A DNA stretch of 64,000 nt from Rhexocercosporidium sp. MPI-PUGE-AT-0058. Lineage: Eukaryota; Ascomycota; Leotiomycetes; Helotiales. Each line of letters opens with the position of its first letter. Position 1 is the first letter of the stretch. Position numbers and translations under genes: made by a program. The stretch is from the NCBI GenBank assembly GCA_020746875.1, contig JAGTJL010000006.1, positions 2,418,001 through 2,482,000 of the forward strand, in the 5' to 3' direction. The notes below the pieces were generated by a model. The model was not told the origin of the DNA. It worked only from the letters and a program-made list of their open reading frames with translations, and did no database searches. Of the stretch, positions 45,745 to 57,104 are shown piece by piece.

Positions 45745-45847
45745 GGTCTTGGATTCACCCGGTTTGTATGCTTCTGTATCCTCGATCAAGAGTTCTTCAA
45801 ACATTTCCTGAATCTATCATCGACGACCAAGCACCAATCCGTGAATC

Positions 45848-47761
45848 ATGGGTCTCATGCTCAAGAAGCCGGAGGGAACTCCTGGCCGCTCATGGCCTGC
45901 TATTCTGATCGGTCTCTTTGTGGCCTTTGGTGGAGTCCTGTTTGGGTAAGTCGCCGTCTACACTTGTCCGTTGATGTATCATGATCAGAAAACTGACATT
46001 TCCTGTCTCACAGATATGATACTGGAACCATTGGAGGTATCCTTGCTATGCCATACTGGCAGAAAGAGTTCTCCACCGGCTACATCGATAGTGATGGAAA
46101 CCCCAACGTCTCAGCATCCGAGTCAGCCTTGATTGTCTCTATTCTCTCCGCTGGAACATTCTTCGGAGCTCTTGCTGCTGCTCCAATCGCCGATTTCATT
46201 GGTCGTCGCTGGGGCCTGATCTTCTCGACTGCTGTTGTGTTCAACTTGGGTGTAATTCTGCAGACTGCTGCTACTGCATCTCCAATGTTCATTGCCGGTC
46301 GCTTCTTTGCTGGTCTCGGTGTTGGTTTGATCTCTGCTATGAGTAAGTCTCGGTCTGCCTTTCAGACGTTTCGATGATCTAACATATTAATCAGTCCCAT
46401 TGTACCAATCCGAAACTGCACCAAAGTGGATTCGTGGTGTTATCGTTGGTTCATACCAACTCGCCATTACCATTGGTCTCCTTTTGGCCTCGATCGTCAA
46501 CAATGCTACCCAGAACCGAGACGACACAGGATGTGAGTGTCACCCAAAATCCTTCAATGAAAAATGCACTACCTTCGAGAGATTAATACTGACTCTAATT
46601 CTCCAGCCTACCGTATTCCAATCGCAGTTCAATTTGCATGGTCCATCGTCCTCGTCACCGGACTCTTGATCCTTCCAGAGACACCTCGTTTCATGATCAA
46701 GCAAGGAAACCTCGAGGGAGCCACAAAGGCACTCGCCAAGATCAGGAGACTTCCAGCGGATGACCCAGCCGTCATTGACGAGCTCGCTGAAGTCCAGGCA
46801 AACCACGAGTACGAGTTGAGTCTCGGAAAGTCATCATACCTAGACTGCTTCAAGGGCAACCTTCTCAAGCGTCTTCTCACTGGATGTGCTCTTCAAGGTC
46901 TCCAGCAATTGACTGGTATCAACTTCATCTTCTACGTAAGCAACCCTATATAAGCCCTCAAATCTCTTCGAAACTCAAACTAACTTTCCAACAGTATGGA
47001 ACCCAATTCTTCAAGAACTCCGGCTTCACCAACGGTTTCGTTATCAGCTTGATCACCAACTGTGTCAACACAGCCTCTACCTTCCCCGGTCTCTACGCAA
47101 TTGAGAAGTGGGGCCGACGACCCGTCCTCTTCTGGGGTGCCATCGGAATGTGCGTCTCTCAATTCATCGTGGCCATTCTCGGAACGACTACCACCGGACA
47201 AGACGCAGCTGGAAAGATCATCGTCCACAATGACCCAGCCCAGAAGGCTGCCATTGCGTTCATCTGCATCTACATCTTCTTCTTCGCCTCCACCTGGGGA
47301 CCTGTCGCCTGGTAAGTCACACAACCCCCTTTCCCACTCAGGGGCTCTCCAGAGACTAGGCAAAGAAACTAACATTTATTCCTCACAGGGTCGTCACCGG
47401 CGAGATCTTTCCCCTCAAGGTCCGCGCCAAGTCCCTCTCCATGACCACCGCCACTAACTGGCTCCTCAACTGGGCCATCGCCTACTCAACCCCCTACCTC
47501 GTCAACTACGGCCCCGGCAACGCCAACCTCCAGTCCAAGATCTTCTTCATCTGGGGCGGCTGCTGCCTCGTCTGCATCATCTTCGTCTACTTCATGATCT
47601 ACGAGACCAAGGGCCTTACGCTCGAGCAGGTCGATGAGCTGTACGGCGAGGTCAGCGTCGCGAGACACTCTATTGGATGGGTCCCTACTGTTACTTTCAG
47701 AGAAATCCGTGAAGGGAAGGGACATGAGAAGATTGAGCATGAAGATGTTGCTAAGGCCTAG
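45848..47761 (+). CDS. MFS hexose transporter
   Basis: A plasma-membrane sugar:H+ symporter or facilitator of the fungal glucose transporter group. Exons 45848-45945, 46014-46342, 46395-46532, 46607-46935, 46995-47311, 47389-47761; 527 residues with 12 helices. Motifs in order: TM1 FVAFGGVLFGYDTGTIGGIL (across intron 1); ADFIGRRWGL in loop 2-3; PLYQSETAPKWIRG after intron 2; LPETPRFMIKQG at the start of the central loop; LQQLTGINFIFYYGTQFF, the TM7 substrate motif (across intron 4); EKWGRRPVLFWG; WVVTGEIFPLKVRAKSL across intron 5; and YETKGLTLEQVDELY as the C-terminal PETKGL variant. The codon choice and splice sites are regular. The divergent GH32 enzyme and the neighbouring Zn2Cys6 regulator suggest that it takes up glucose/fructose released outside the cell. 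Confidence 0.93.
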
Positions 47762-48516
47762 GCGATGCGATTGCAGTCACTTCCTTGGCTTGAATAGTAA
47801 ATTAGAGAAGCGATGTATGGTTGTGTGGAGGAAAGGCACCATTAGAGTAGAGTAGACAGATGTTATTTTCCGAATCGATGAAGCTCATAATTTCATGTTG
47901 GGAATCAAACTTAAGACTCTGAATTCCAACCGTAACCAGCTCGATAAAGAAAGCGCCGTGAGAGCCATTACATCTGTGGTTAAAGCCCGTGTTGGCTTAA
48001 TTGTCTTTCTGCGTAATTAATCAGAAATCCTCAATTTTTCGAGAGGGGTACTTGAAGGTATCAATTCTATGTTTATAGAGTACAACTTTCCCTACGTACT
48101 TTTCATTGTCTCCTACGTCAACGTAAAATGCGTTTTCTTAATGTGAGTGATGCACTCGAACATTCCATTTTTGGAAATGGGTAAGCGGTAAGGAGGTAGA
48201 GGGTGGGGGGGTGGAACTATTGCCTTTGCTCCAGCACAAAGACTGCAAGGTTCCCGAAATTAAGATGCCTTCACATTGATTGTGGGAGGCACCAAAAGAC
48301 CGAATGAATGGATTTCGTATCCGTAGTTAGTCTCTCAAATATACGTTTCCAAGGGGTTTATTTGATTTCGTGCAAAGGCGAAGAAAATTTGGCTGAGTGG
48401 GTCAACATCCAGGGTGTTCAAGTCACTTTCAAAGATTATCAGGGGACATACATCAGACGTCTGCCGTTATTGTTGCTTTCATTATTTAATTTCAAGGGTA
48501 TCCTGCGCTTTTTGTA
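47762..48516. other. Intergenic between convergent genes
   Basis: The 3' flanks of the transporter and the Zn2Cys6 regulator. AT-rich, with no frame of interest. Confidence 0.5.
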
Positions 48517-50602
48517 TTATGAATCAGTGTTGACATGCCGAGATAAGATGTTTCCTAGCATCACCAACGAAGGACTATTCACCACCGCATCACCAGTCTC
48601 AAACATCGCCTTCGCAGCCTGGAAACATGAAAATACATCCGCAGGAATCGTATGACGCAGACAAGGTGCTTCAGCGCCTTTGTATGCAGACATTGTTGTG
48701 ATAAAAAGACTATTTCCCGTCAGTAAAAAACCCCTGGGTGCAGGGATGTTGGTTGGATTTTGCGGTCTTACCTAGCATAAAAGTTCCACGGCGTCTGAGG
48801 ACAAGACATGATCGTCGTCGCTATACTCGAAACAAGCCCAACATATGCGTCGAAAAAGAGTGAGCAATCTGTAAGTGTGTTGTCCGGTACAGCGTCCAGA
48901 TACAATATACTGTACACCGCAGGCCAGTACGTAGATATTAGACACTGGTAGAACTGCATCTCTAGAAACCCCGTAACCGCGACTTGGCTTGACGAACTTC
49001 CGAGTCCAGCCCCGGCTCCAGCATAAGATGACGAATCTTGGCCAAAAGACAAGCGTCTGCGCCGGTCGAACTTTAGACTGTTAGGTAGGTGCTCGTACCA
49101 CTTATCAAGCTGATTCGCAAGCTCATTGGCGATGATCGGAGCGTAGACTTCTTTGTTATTGAAGAGCACGACGGAGGCGAAACACCGCCGCATCATGCGG
49201 CACATCGAGACGGCTGCCAGGAAATAGGCTTTCGTGTCATTTGAACTGAGAGAAGCCGAGTTCACAGACCGGCTCCGTTCAACTATGTATCGCTGCTTCT
49301 CTTGAAACGGCTCCCACGAGCCGTGGATGCCAGGGAGGAGGATCCGATCGTCGAATTTCCAGATGTTGCTTTCGGGCATGTCCATGTGGTAGCCAAGCTC
49401 ACTAAAAATGATCACATGTCAGTGCGCTGGCCCGATCGGGAAGGAGGGGGAGAAGAAGAAGAAGGGATGCAGACGTTTCGATGAGAAATGTGGACCAGAA
49501 CACCCGCCTGAGAAGCTCTATAGAATTGTTGTCGTCGTCGTAGAAATGACTGTAATACCCATCAGCATGTTTGTATAATGGGAGTAGGAATAGAAGGTGG
49601 GAAGGAAATCGACAGACCATTTGAATAGTGCTTGGGCTTTGCTCGACGCCAACAAAATGTAGTCGTGCGCTTGACATGGCTTCCCAATACAATTGTAGTA
49701 CACTGCCAGCAGAAGAAGACATTGAGTGCTCCTCAAGCTAAACTCCATATGGACACAGGGAAGCATCGAGAGAGCTTTCCCGATGTATCCGGCATCTGGA
49801 CGTGTGGAATAAGCTGTGGCTAGAGATGCGCATCGACACACAGATCCGACAGCTGCAACGACGAGAACCAGACATAGATCTGTACATGGATATACGTCGC
49901 TTCCCATCTTTTCGAGATACAGGCTGAAGAATCCCTGGTGGAGGACAGGATACCAGTGTTGTATCTTGTCGTAGAAAAAGCCAAATGCGCTGCCGAAGAG
50001 GCATGGTGAGCATTTCCCAAATCCAGAAGTCGAAGGTTCCTTACCTGACAGCGTCTTCATAGTGAAGATTCAAGTCGCCCGAGAATGAAGGAGCCGTCAG
50101 AAGGGATAGTTCGGTCCTCTCCGAAGCGACCATTCGAGCAGATAACCTCGGCTCCAGCCCAAGCAAGCACATTGTCGAAGAAGTCTGAATCGTCATGAAT
50201 GGAAACTCCATCCTCCAAGTCCTACTGATGATCGACTCATCCATAGGATACTGATCAGTGCCGATAGCATTAAAGCCTGCCGCACCACCCGTAATCACTA
50301 TGTTCGGGTCGAGACGCTCAAGGCTCTGCATGGACACCAGTGTGAAGACATCTTCAAGTCGTGATTTAATCGCTTGCATCTCTAATTCCTGTCTATCACG
50401 CATCAGCTTCTTGGCCGAACTGAAATTAGACTCTCGTGACTTACTTTGATGGAGCTGGAGCTACCGGATCTCGATACTTGCATATGATGTCGTGATCATC
50501 GCAGAACGAGCAGCTGGGCTTGCGGCCATCGCATTTCGTTCGTCGAGAGCGACACATCTCACAGGCCAAGGTGGCTCGCGGTCGAGGCTTTGGAGTGTTC
50601 AT
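48517..50602 (-). CDS. Zn(II)2Cys6 transcription factor with fungal-specific regulatory domain
   Basis: Exons (minus): 50602-50445, 50392-50045, 49989-49618, 49549-49475, 49401-48772, 48709-48517; 591 residues. The zinc cluster near the N-terminus is ACEMCRSRRTKCDGRKPSC followed by SFCDDHDIIC (C-X2-C-X6-C-X6-C-X2-C-X6-C). It is followed by a Pro/Lys linker and a short coiled region QELEMQAIKSRLEDVFTLVS. The fungal_trans domain begins SAFGFFYDKIQHWYPVLHQG (exon 3) and includes RRVFWSTFLIETELGY across intron 4. The C-terminus ends with a helix KAMFETGDAVVNSPSLVML. Intron 1 could use an acceptor giving an implausibly short 25-nt intron; I used TAG at 50395-50393 (52 nt), which joins PSK to QELEM. 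The donor of intron 3 (GTCTGT) is weak. It lies tail-to-tail with the hexose transporter and may regulate the sugar genes, by position only. Confidence 0.82.
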
Positions 50603-51966
50603 GTTATCTGACATACCTGAGGTAGATGGGTAGGTAGTCTTGTGTTGTGAAGAGGGGAAAAGCTATTTATCCTGGGGTAAAGTTGAAAGATGCGGAGGAT
50701 CGATGCGGGGAGGACAAACCAGGTTCACATAACCTTTCGATATCCCCCATCCCATTCCATCGCATCAATCCCACAAGTGCCATAAGTGCCATAAGTGGGT
50801 GTAGGGTGGGTGGCTCGTTGTGGGGAAGGGAAAGGGGAAGTGCAGGGCTTGTGCTTGTCCTTCTGCTTCCTCCTGTAGTAAATCCCTCGTCAGGTCAGGG
50901 GTTGGTTTACTGGAGCTGTGGGTTGAATGATAATTATGATCCATTGGCGAGCCGCCCACTGGTACAGCTGTGGAGCGCCGGACAGTCCAATACTGTTGAG
51001 TAAGTACGAAGTACGAAGTAAGAGAATCAACCCCGCTCCTTCGACAGGCGAACCAAACCTACTAGTGACGGGTCGGGTGGTATGATGTGACCCAGTCGGT
51101 TCCCGTGTCTAAGGAGAGAAATCCTGTTACTGGGTGGAAGCAGGCATCTGGACAAGCCAATCATGGGAATCCAGGGGCTTCCTATCGAATGTTCTACGTG
51201 TTCTAGCTCCCTGGGATTTGCATGTCCCTGCCGCTGTGCAGGTCAGCTTCGGTAACTTCGGGACCAGGTCGCCTAGCCACCCCCCCTGGTTCGAACTGAG
51301 AGTAAACACGGCAGGATATTCACTTATGACACAACGATTTCTTGACCCAATTCCTACCTTAGTACTTCTTTGCACGATTCTTCCTTCATATCTTTGACCT
51401 TACGACCAAGTGGTAGAACTTGGTGTTCTAGACCGATGCCCAAAACCTCCACAAAAGCCACCTCATCACCAATAATTTAATACAATTCAAGCAGCGCACG
51501 TTCGCATGCTCAACAAGTTCAGCATTTATCCTTGCTCACTGGCTCATGGTCCGAGCCCCTTGTACTTCTTCGAATACTGGGTAGCTGCTGCAAACGTTTG
51601 ACCGGTGCAACAGTCCCATTCTTTGGTTTGCTCATCTTGTTGCTCATTTTCTTTTGCTGGTTCGGCTCCTAATTCTGAGTTTGAACTTCTTCACGTCACA
51701 GTTGGTGCGGTTAAAGGAACATTCTGTCTGGAGTGGATGCCCCAATATGTATGAAGAAGCTCAAAACCTGTTCAAATGCATGACAAACTTGTACCAGACC
51801 TTCTGATGCGCATATACATTCTATCACTATCTACTTCCAGCTTTCTCTTTCATCTCTCCTGGTCCACTAACCTCACAGTTTTTACAGCTCTGTGGAGCTC
51901 CTATCCTCCGAAGCCACACTTCGTTTCCTATCCTCCTTCGTCCTCCTTTCTACAGGCCACAGCACC
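50603..51966. other. Intergenic, no gene seen
   Basis: Small tandem repeats (CATAAGTGC near 50778, GTACGAA near 51005). No frame with features. A B-box-like GGTTCGAAC near 51289 has no matching tRNA fold. Confidence 0.5.
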
Positions 51967-53778
51967 TCAAAGATTACTCATATCATACGCACTCCTCTTC
52001 CGAATCTGCTTTCCGAACTTGAACAGAACCCAGGGGACCGGCATTAATGCCACCGCAATGAAACCCAGCAGACTCGTCGCCCAATCGATTCCTAAATTCC
52101 TATACATCTGCAGAGTGAAGAGAGGGAACACGCCACCCAGTGTATATCGAAGGAGCCCGTTAGCTGCAACTGCCGAAGCACCGTTCAGCGCTTGATACGC
52201 ATCGATGAGATAAGTCGCAGCAGCAATGAAGATGCTGAGATTACCCCATGCGAAGGGTATGGCCGCGACAACGGGACTGGCCCAAGAGACGTCAGATCGA
52301 GCCGTCCATGCGAACCACTGAAAAGTCGGTCAGTGACAATCTTTCCCGGCCCTATCTTTCCGAACACAGGGAGCAGAAAAGGAACACAACAGGATGCCAA
52401 ACCGGGGACAACTTACAAACAAGCCAATCGGCAGCCCAAAACTTCCTATCATCGCAGGATACAACCTATACTCCGGCGCCACACCTCCAGTCCCTCCATT
52501 CCTCTTCGCCTCCCTAACCTTCGGCTGATACAACCAAAAGTCACACGCCAGCACCGTCGGTACAGCCAACGCACTTCCAACCCCAATAGCCAAGAACACC
52601 AACCCAGCCTGCTCAGTCGTAAATCCATACACGCTCTTAAACACATACGGGAACGCAGCGAAGAACGCAAACAGCACCGAGAAGTTGAAAGACACGTAGA
52701 TGGAGAGGAATGCCACGATGGGTTCAGTGATCAACATGTTCAGGGGTCGGATGAACGTTACGGTGACGAGGAAGCGGATTTTAGCGGAGCGATTAGGGAA
52801 TGGAGAGGGTGGTGGGGGGTGGCCGAGACGTTTTGCACGGCGGGTAAGGATGGTGCTTTTATGGGTTTCGCGGGCGAATATCGTGAGGATGAAGGCGAAG
52901 ATCGCGAAGAAAATCAGGGTCCATTGGGTCCAGCGCCAGCCTTTGCGGACGGTTACGAATGCACCTATCACGGGTCTGTGGAGTTCAGCTGCTGTTTGTT
53001 ATAAATGATACAAGGTTGGTAAAATGATGGATTCCTCATGTATGTTGAGGATGTCGTGAGTGAAGTGAATTTCTTACCCTAAAGCAGGTCCCAAGAATGG
53101 ACTCAAGATATATAACGCCGATGGTACAGCTCTATGTTCCGGTTTATTCACATCGGCAATACTTCCAGCTCCAATTGCAAGTGCTGGAGAGAAAGCCAAG
53201 CCGGAGAAGAATCGTAAGATGCAAAGCGTCTGGATGTTCTGCGAGAACCCCGCGCCCATGGTGAAGAGTGCTCCGAGGGGTGCGGATGATAGATAAACAA
53301 CATGTCGACCATAGGTCTCGGAAAGTGGTGCCGCGAGAATGGGCCCGAATCCTAGGGCGAGAACGTAGAGTGTCAGAGGGAGCAGGGCGACCGTGGAAGA
53401 GACGTTCCATTTCTCCATGATGGTTGGGAAGGCAGGTGCGTAGATTGAGGACCCGAGGGTTCTAATGGCTTTTTAGATCTCTATTGACTCTTAGGTTTTT
53501 GGTCCGGGGAACACTTACGCAGCAAATGATATGATAGCTGGGGGTATGACATGGAAGTTTCTCTTCCATTGTGGCCAGTTCAACGGATTGTCAGGATCGT
53601 CAGGTCCATCCCAATCCAAGATTGCGGGCGGTGCTTGTTGCTCCGCCTTTCCTTTCTCGAGATCTCCATTTGGTAGATCTATAGGATCAAAGGTGTTTTC
53701 TTTCTCGAGATCTTCATCTCTATCGTGCCCATTCGTGGGGAGAGTGGCTGTTGAGGATGATTGGGTTGAGTCTGCCAT
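51967..53778 (-). CDS. MFS exporter, DHA1 (polyamine/multidrug) type
   Basis: Exons (minus): 53778-53519, 53461-53078, 52975-52417, 52317-51967; 517 residues. A polar, acidic N-terminus of about 70 residues ends in the conserved WDGPDDPDNPLNWPQWKR, the usual lead-in to TM1 of fungal 12-spanner DHA1 transporters. Then follow STLGSSIYAPAF-like TM1 (across intron 1: FAA-TLGSSIYAPAFPTI), LGFGPILAAPLSETYGRHVV (motif A), LRFFSGLAFSPALAIGAGSI (motif B), PFLGPALGPVIGAFV (motif C, across intron 2), the central loop FARETHKSTILTRRA, and the second half ending in WVLFKFGKQIRKRS. It is predicted to be a proton-driven exporter of polyamines, drugs or metabolites in the plasma membrane. The ATG at 53778 was preferred to one at 53829 because a TATAAG box lies at 53835-53840, which would put the transcription start downstream of 53829. 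Confidence 0.88.
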
Positions 53779-54798
53779 TTTGAGGAAACGTCGACAATGC
53801 GTCTTGATGGCTGGGAGGCTTGGGGACATCACAACTTATATTTAACTGAGGCGGTGCGAAGTTCGGAAGATGCTTGGTAATTAATGGCGGCATACAACCT
53901 CACGCTTGAATTAACCTTGTTACGACTTCTGGTATTGCTTTTAGTCACCAAAGGGTAAAGTGTTGACAGGAGCACGCCTTCTGTGTAACCATCTGGGAAA
54001 TCTTCGAAGGATCAAAGAAAGGACGCAGTGGAATCGTTTGATAGTAATCATCTGAAATGTATGCCGAGTGCCGTTGGCGCGGTACGCGGGGTCTTGATAG
54101 AATCAAGTTACCGTTGCGAACTCCAGCAAACTACGGCCGAAATGCAGATGCTGTATGTTCCAATTCAGAGACAGTTATTGTAATGAGACACATAAACTAA
54201 AATAGGCAAAGGTCATCAAGACTGGAAAGACTGTATATTTTCAACGGGGAAAGTTTGACATGTAACTTCGCGACCTTACGAAATGGACATTGCTGGGAAT
54301 AGGGAATACCACGAGCGTGGAATTTGCCCCGCACCTACTTCCAAGCTTCGAAGCCACCAAGCAACAGAATTATCCAAGAGTCGTCCCTCTCGCCAATCAC
54401 GGCACGACAACCTCCATGCCTCCAAGCCCCTTCCGTGATAACTCATCTTCAGATTACTGATCACCAACTTAAGCTCGGTTCGGCAAGCCTTTTTGCAACG
54501 CTAACCTTGACCAGGAATAGTCCAGGGTCATTAGGCGGCCCATCCCACCCATTCAATCTATCCTACCCTATGAATTATTAATGAGTGGGTTGATTCCCGG
54601 GCAATTGGACGTAAAGGGGAGGCTGAAAATTCATGGGGTTGACGAGTTGTGAAGTTTGGGTGCTGACTGTGAGATTACCGGGCTGCTGATGCGGCCGCAG
54701 AAGAGATGACGATGACGAAAGACACAGGATGCGATCGTGAGGCTTTGTATTTCAAAGCAATTTTCTTCGCATTTTGATGTAAGTTTCCAAGTCTCAGC
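53779..54798. other. Intergenic with DHA1 promoter
   Basis: About 1 kb of AT-rich DNA without a recognisable frame, containing the TATA-like box above. Confidence 0.5.
53835..53840 (-). promoter_or_regulatory. TATA-like box of the DHA1 transporter
   Basis: TATAAG within AAATATAAG on the minus strand. It is 57 bases before ATG 53778 but only six bases before the alternative ATG 53829, so it favours the shorter protein. Confidence 0.4.
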
Positions 54799-55373
54799 TC
54801 ACCGAACCTCTTGTAGCCACTCCTTGTACTTTCCTGTTACGCGCAGTCTTCTCCTCTCTTTCGCGGCATCAGTCTTCCTCATCTTTCCCAGTCTCTTCAG
54901 CTCTCTCAATTCCCGTTCAGATTCATTAATCCGGAGAGGTGTCTTTTGCTCTCTTGTCTTTTCATGTGAATTCCAGATCGTTTTCGCCACAAGCCCCAAG
55001 TCAAAAAAGAATCCAGTCCAAAAAACGTGGTGCCAAAGCCCTCTCTCGCCACCCCAAGGACTTCGAGCATGCAATCCATATCCCATCAATGAGATCGCAA
55101 AGCACAGTATAATCTCGCAGAATACGTTCCCTACTTTCGTCATACATCTTTTGTTCCATTCCGATTCGCGGTTTTCAGGTTCTGCGTGTTGTGGCCTGGT
55201 GTCTCGTTGTCCTACATAGTGCATCAGTTTTGCTCATTGCCTCAATTTAGCGAGAATATATTACTAGGTATGAAGTGAGAGTGCGACATACCAGTATCCA
55301 TTAAAACGCACACCGCGCCAGTCGCTATGCCAATGAGGCATAGTACGATGTCACATGCATCAATACGAGACAT
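54799..55373 (-). CDS. Small two-to-three-TM protein, hypothetical
   Basis: Exons 55373-55292 and 55211-54799 give 164 residues. TM1 is at residues 6-25 (ACDIVLCLIGIATGAVCVLM). The intron follows MDTG, and the mature loop is polar (QRDTRPQHAEPENRE). TM2 is around 57-77 (FCEIILCFAISLMGYGLHA), a third hydrophobic stretch HHVFWTGFFFDLGLVAKTIW lies near 90-108, and the C-terminal 50 residues are basic and helical (SERELRELKRLGKMRKTDAA). No family is recognised. The short first exon with an in-frame ATG and a GT-AG intron, and the continuous hydrophobic pattern, support a real gene. The opposite strand over exon 2 also has a long frame (54737-55219), which is a shadow. Confidence 0.6.
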
Positions 55374-55902
55374 CTTGACGTTAATATAATACGTCGTCAT
55401 TATTTCTGTTGTACTGTCGCCTCGAGAGTCCTTCCCTGTTGTCGCGAACTACATGGCAAGAGAAGAAAGGACATTGGCAATTCGATAAGACTATAAGCCC
55501 ACGGGCTGCATTATCTTTTCCATTCAGTGTGGGTGGTCTAGAACTTGCTAGAGGATCCACATGCAACTTTTGTGGTTCCAGTCTCGTCAGGATGACGACA
55601 AAAAATCAAGAGGTGCAGTGACATGACTTATAACTCCATTAGGAAATTACTACAGCGTCGATATAATATATCTAGATATTATGCTTTCAAATGCGTCATT
55701 CATAGAGAGGAAGAGTAAGCTCAATTCGGAAAGATCAAATCTCAAAATTGCTCGTCGTATTATCCTATCTCGCTTATTTCAGAATAATATTTACAAGCGC
55801 ACTCAGAAATCAAAATCCACGCTACCCTTCAATTTTGACCGAGTGTGTCTGCACTAGTCTACCATATGCAAAGTCATAAATTACCGCCAAACGATGGACA
55901 TA
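55374..55902. other. Intergenic, no gene seen
   Basis: AT-rich spacer between two minus-strand genes. Confidence 0.45.
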
Positions 55903-56502
55903 TCAGCTCTTCCTTCTCCAAGATACCCTCTTTGCTTTCTTCTCCTTTCTATTCCCGCCTCCCTCACGGCTGACCCTCTCCCCATTCTCCAGCAGCATAT
56001 CCACACTTTCAGGCACAGCACCCGCCTGATGTCTGGCACTTAAGAGCAAACTATAGACACCCATCCCATTATACTGACCCAGCAGTGCCTCCCAGTCCGC
56101 CCTATCCATCGCGTACAAAGTTGGTCCAAAGCCCAGGAACTTTTCACACATTGCCTGCGCGTCCTCGACGCTGTAATTCAGAAGCGTGGTGCAAACTTCG
56201 TAGAGCCAAGCTTTGCAGTGTGCGTTTGTCCATGTCCATTGTGGCGTGCTAGAGGGGCTGATCCGTCGCGATGACAGAGATAATCTTGGTGGCGGTGTTT
56301 GTGAATATGGCGACGGTGGTGGTGATCTCTGTAGATATTGTGATAATTGGTGTGGGATAGCTTCATTTGGCGACATTGCAGCTCTGTATGTTGGAACCGG
56401 TGGACTAATGGCTTCTTTGTCTCCTGGAGGAGAAATTGGTGATCTCTTGAACGAGATGTGGCGTTTGAGGAACGAGTAGGGCGACATTGCGCAGGTGCAC
56501 AT
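55903..56502 (-). CDS. Small protein with SAM-like domain, hypothetical
   Basis: The frame from ATG 56502 gives 199 residues. Residues 1-85 are low complexity (Ser/Pro, for example SPPPSPYSQTPPPRLSLSSR). Residues about 86-155 form a compact helical block WTNAHCKAWLYEVCTTLLNY, EDAQAMCEKFLGFGPTLYAM, DRADWEALLGQYNGMGVYSL. This resembles a sterile-alpha-motif fold, with its Trp start, the 'F-x-G-x-G-x-x-L-Y' middle and the 'W-x-x-L-L-G' end. The C-terminus is basic (RKEKKAKRVSWRRKS), possibly a nuclear signal. The frame extends upstream to 56694 without ATG, so the start at MCTCAMSPYSF was used. SAM-like domains mediate protein-protein contacts; no partner is indicated. Confidence 0.55.
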   Translation of the reverse strand: MCTCAMSPYSFLKRHISFKRSPISPPGDKEAISPPVPTYRAAMSPNEAIPHQLSQYLQRSPPPSPYSQTPPPRLSLSSRRISPSSTPQWTWTNAHCKAWLYEVCTTLLNYSVEDAQAMCEKFLGFGPTLYAMDRADWEALLGQYNGMGVYSLLLSARHQAGAVPESVDMLLENGERVSREGGGNRKEKKAKRVSWRRKS

Positions 56503-57104
56503 TTTAGCTCTCTGGTGTTGAGGTTCTGAGGAGGGAAGTTCATGATAGAATTTAGACGAGCTTGAGTAGGATGATTTATCTCTATGTAGTGCGCTGAGGT
56601 ATTTCCGTTTTGATCCAGACTGGCGAGGGATGATGTATGTGGGACGTAAACAAGCCGTCGCTAAACTTTTAGGCCAGTGGCCGGAATGCACCACAATTCA
56701 CCTAGCCTACCCACAACCTTTAAGTTTCAGAATGTTTTCTCTCTTAGTCTAGACCACTTCTTAGACGATGGCTTTTCCCCAGATATCTTCAGTTTCTCGC
56801 CTTGCTTACAGTGCTCCATAGTGAAGTCTTCAGGCCTGGTGCCCTCCTCACCTTCAAACTGGCCAGTGAAAAATCATAGTTGTCGCTTGAGAGGCGTGGT
56901 ACAGACCAGGAACATCTATCTTCGATATCACTCTCAAGACATAAACAATTGCGAATGAATCTGAGCAGTGTATATTAAGTACTAGTTTGAACTGGCGCCT
57001 TGAAAATAACTACTAGAAAATCATAGAGCCGCGAAATTGACTGCAAGATAGATTCCTCAAACCACAGATGTCTTCAAAGATATCTTCGTATCCAAGCTTG
57101 CACA
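56503..57104. other. Intergenic, no gene seen
   Basis: Spacer between two minus-strand genes; no features seen. Confidence 0.45.

Larger units (their letters stand above)
44077..45847. other. Divergent control region between GH32 and the sugar transporter
   Basis: 1.77 kb without a supported gene, shared by two divergently transcribed sugar-use genes. Contains TATA boxes near both ends. Frames up to about 140 codons on either strand (44763-45245) have no recognisable features. Confidence 0.55.

Noticed and set aside
48308..48655. 115-codon plus-strand frame
   Set aside because: Overlaps the last exon of the Zn2Cys6 regulator on the other strand and has no features.
51275..51310. B-box-like GGTTCGAAC suggesting a tRNA
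   Set aside because: No A box at the right distance and no cloverleaf could be built around it.
52192..53004. 270-codon plus-strand frame
   Set aside because: Antisense to the DHA1 transporter exons, composition unlike a protein.
53779..53829. Longer N-terminus of the DHA1 transporter from ATG 53829
   Set aside because: The TATA-like box is only six bases upstream of that ATG, so transcripts would start after it.
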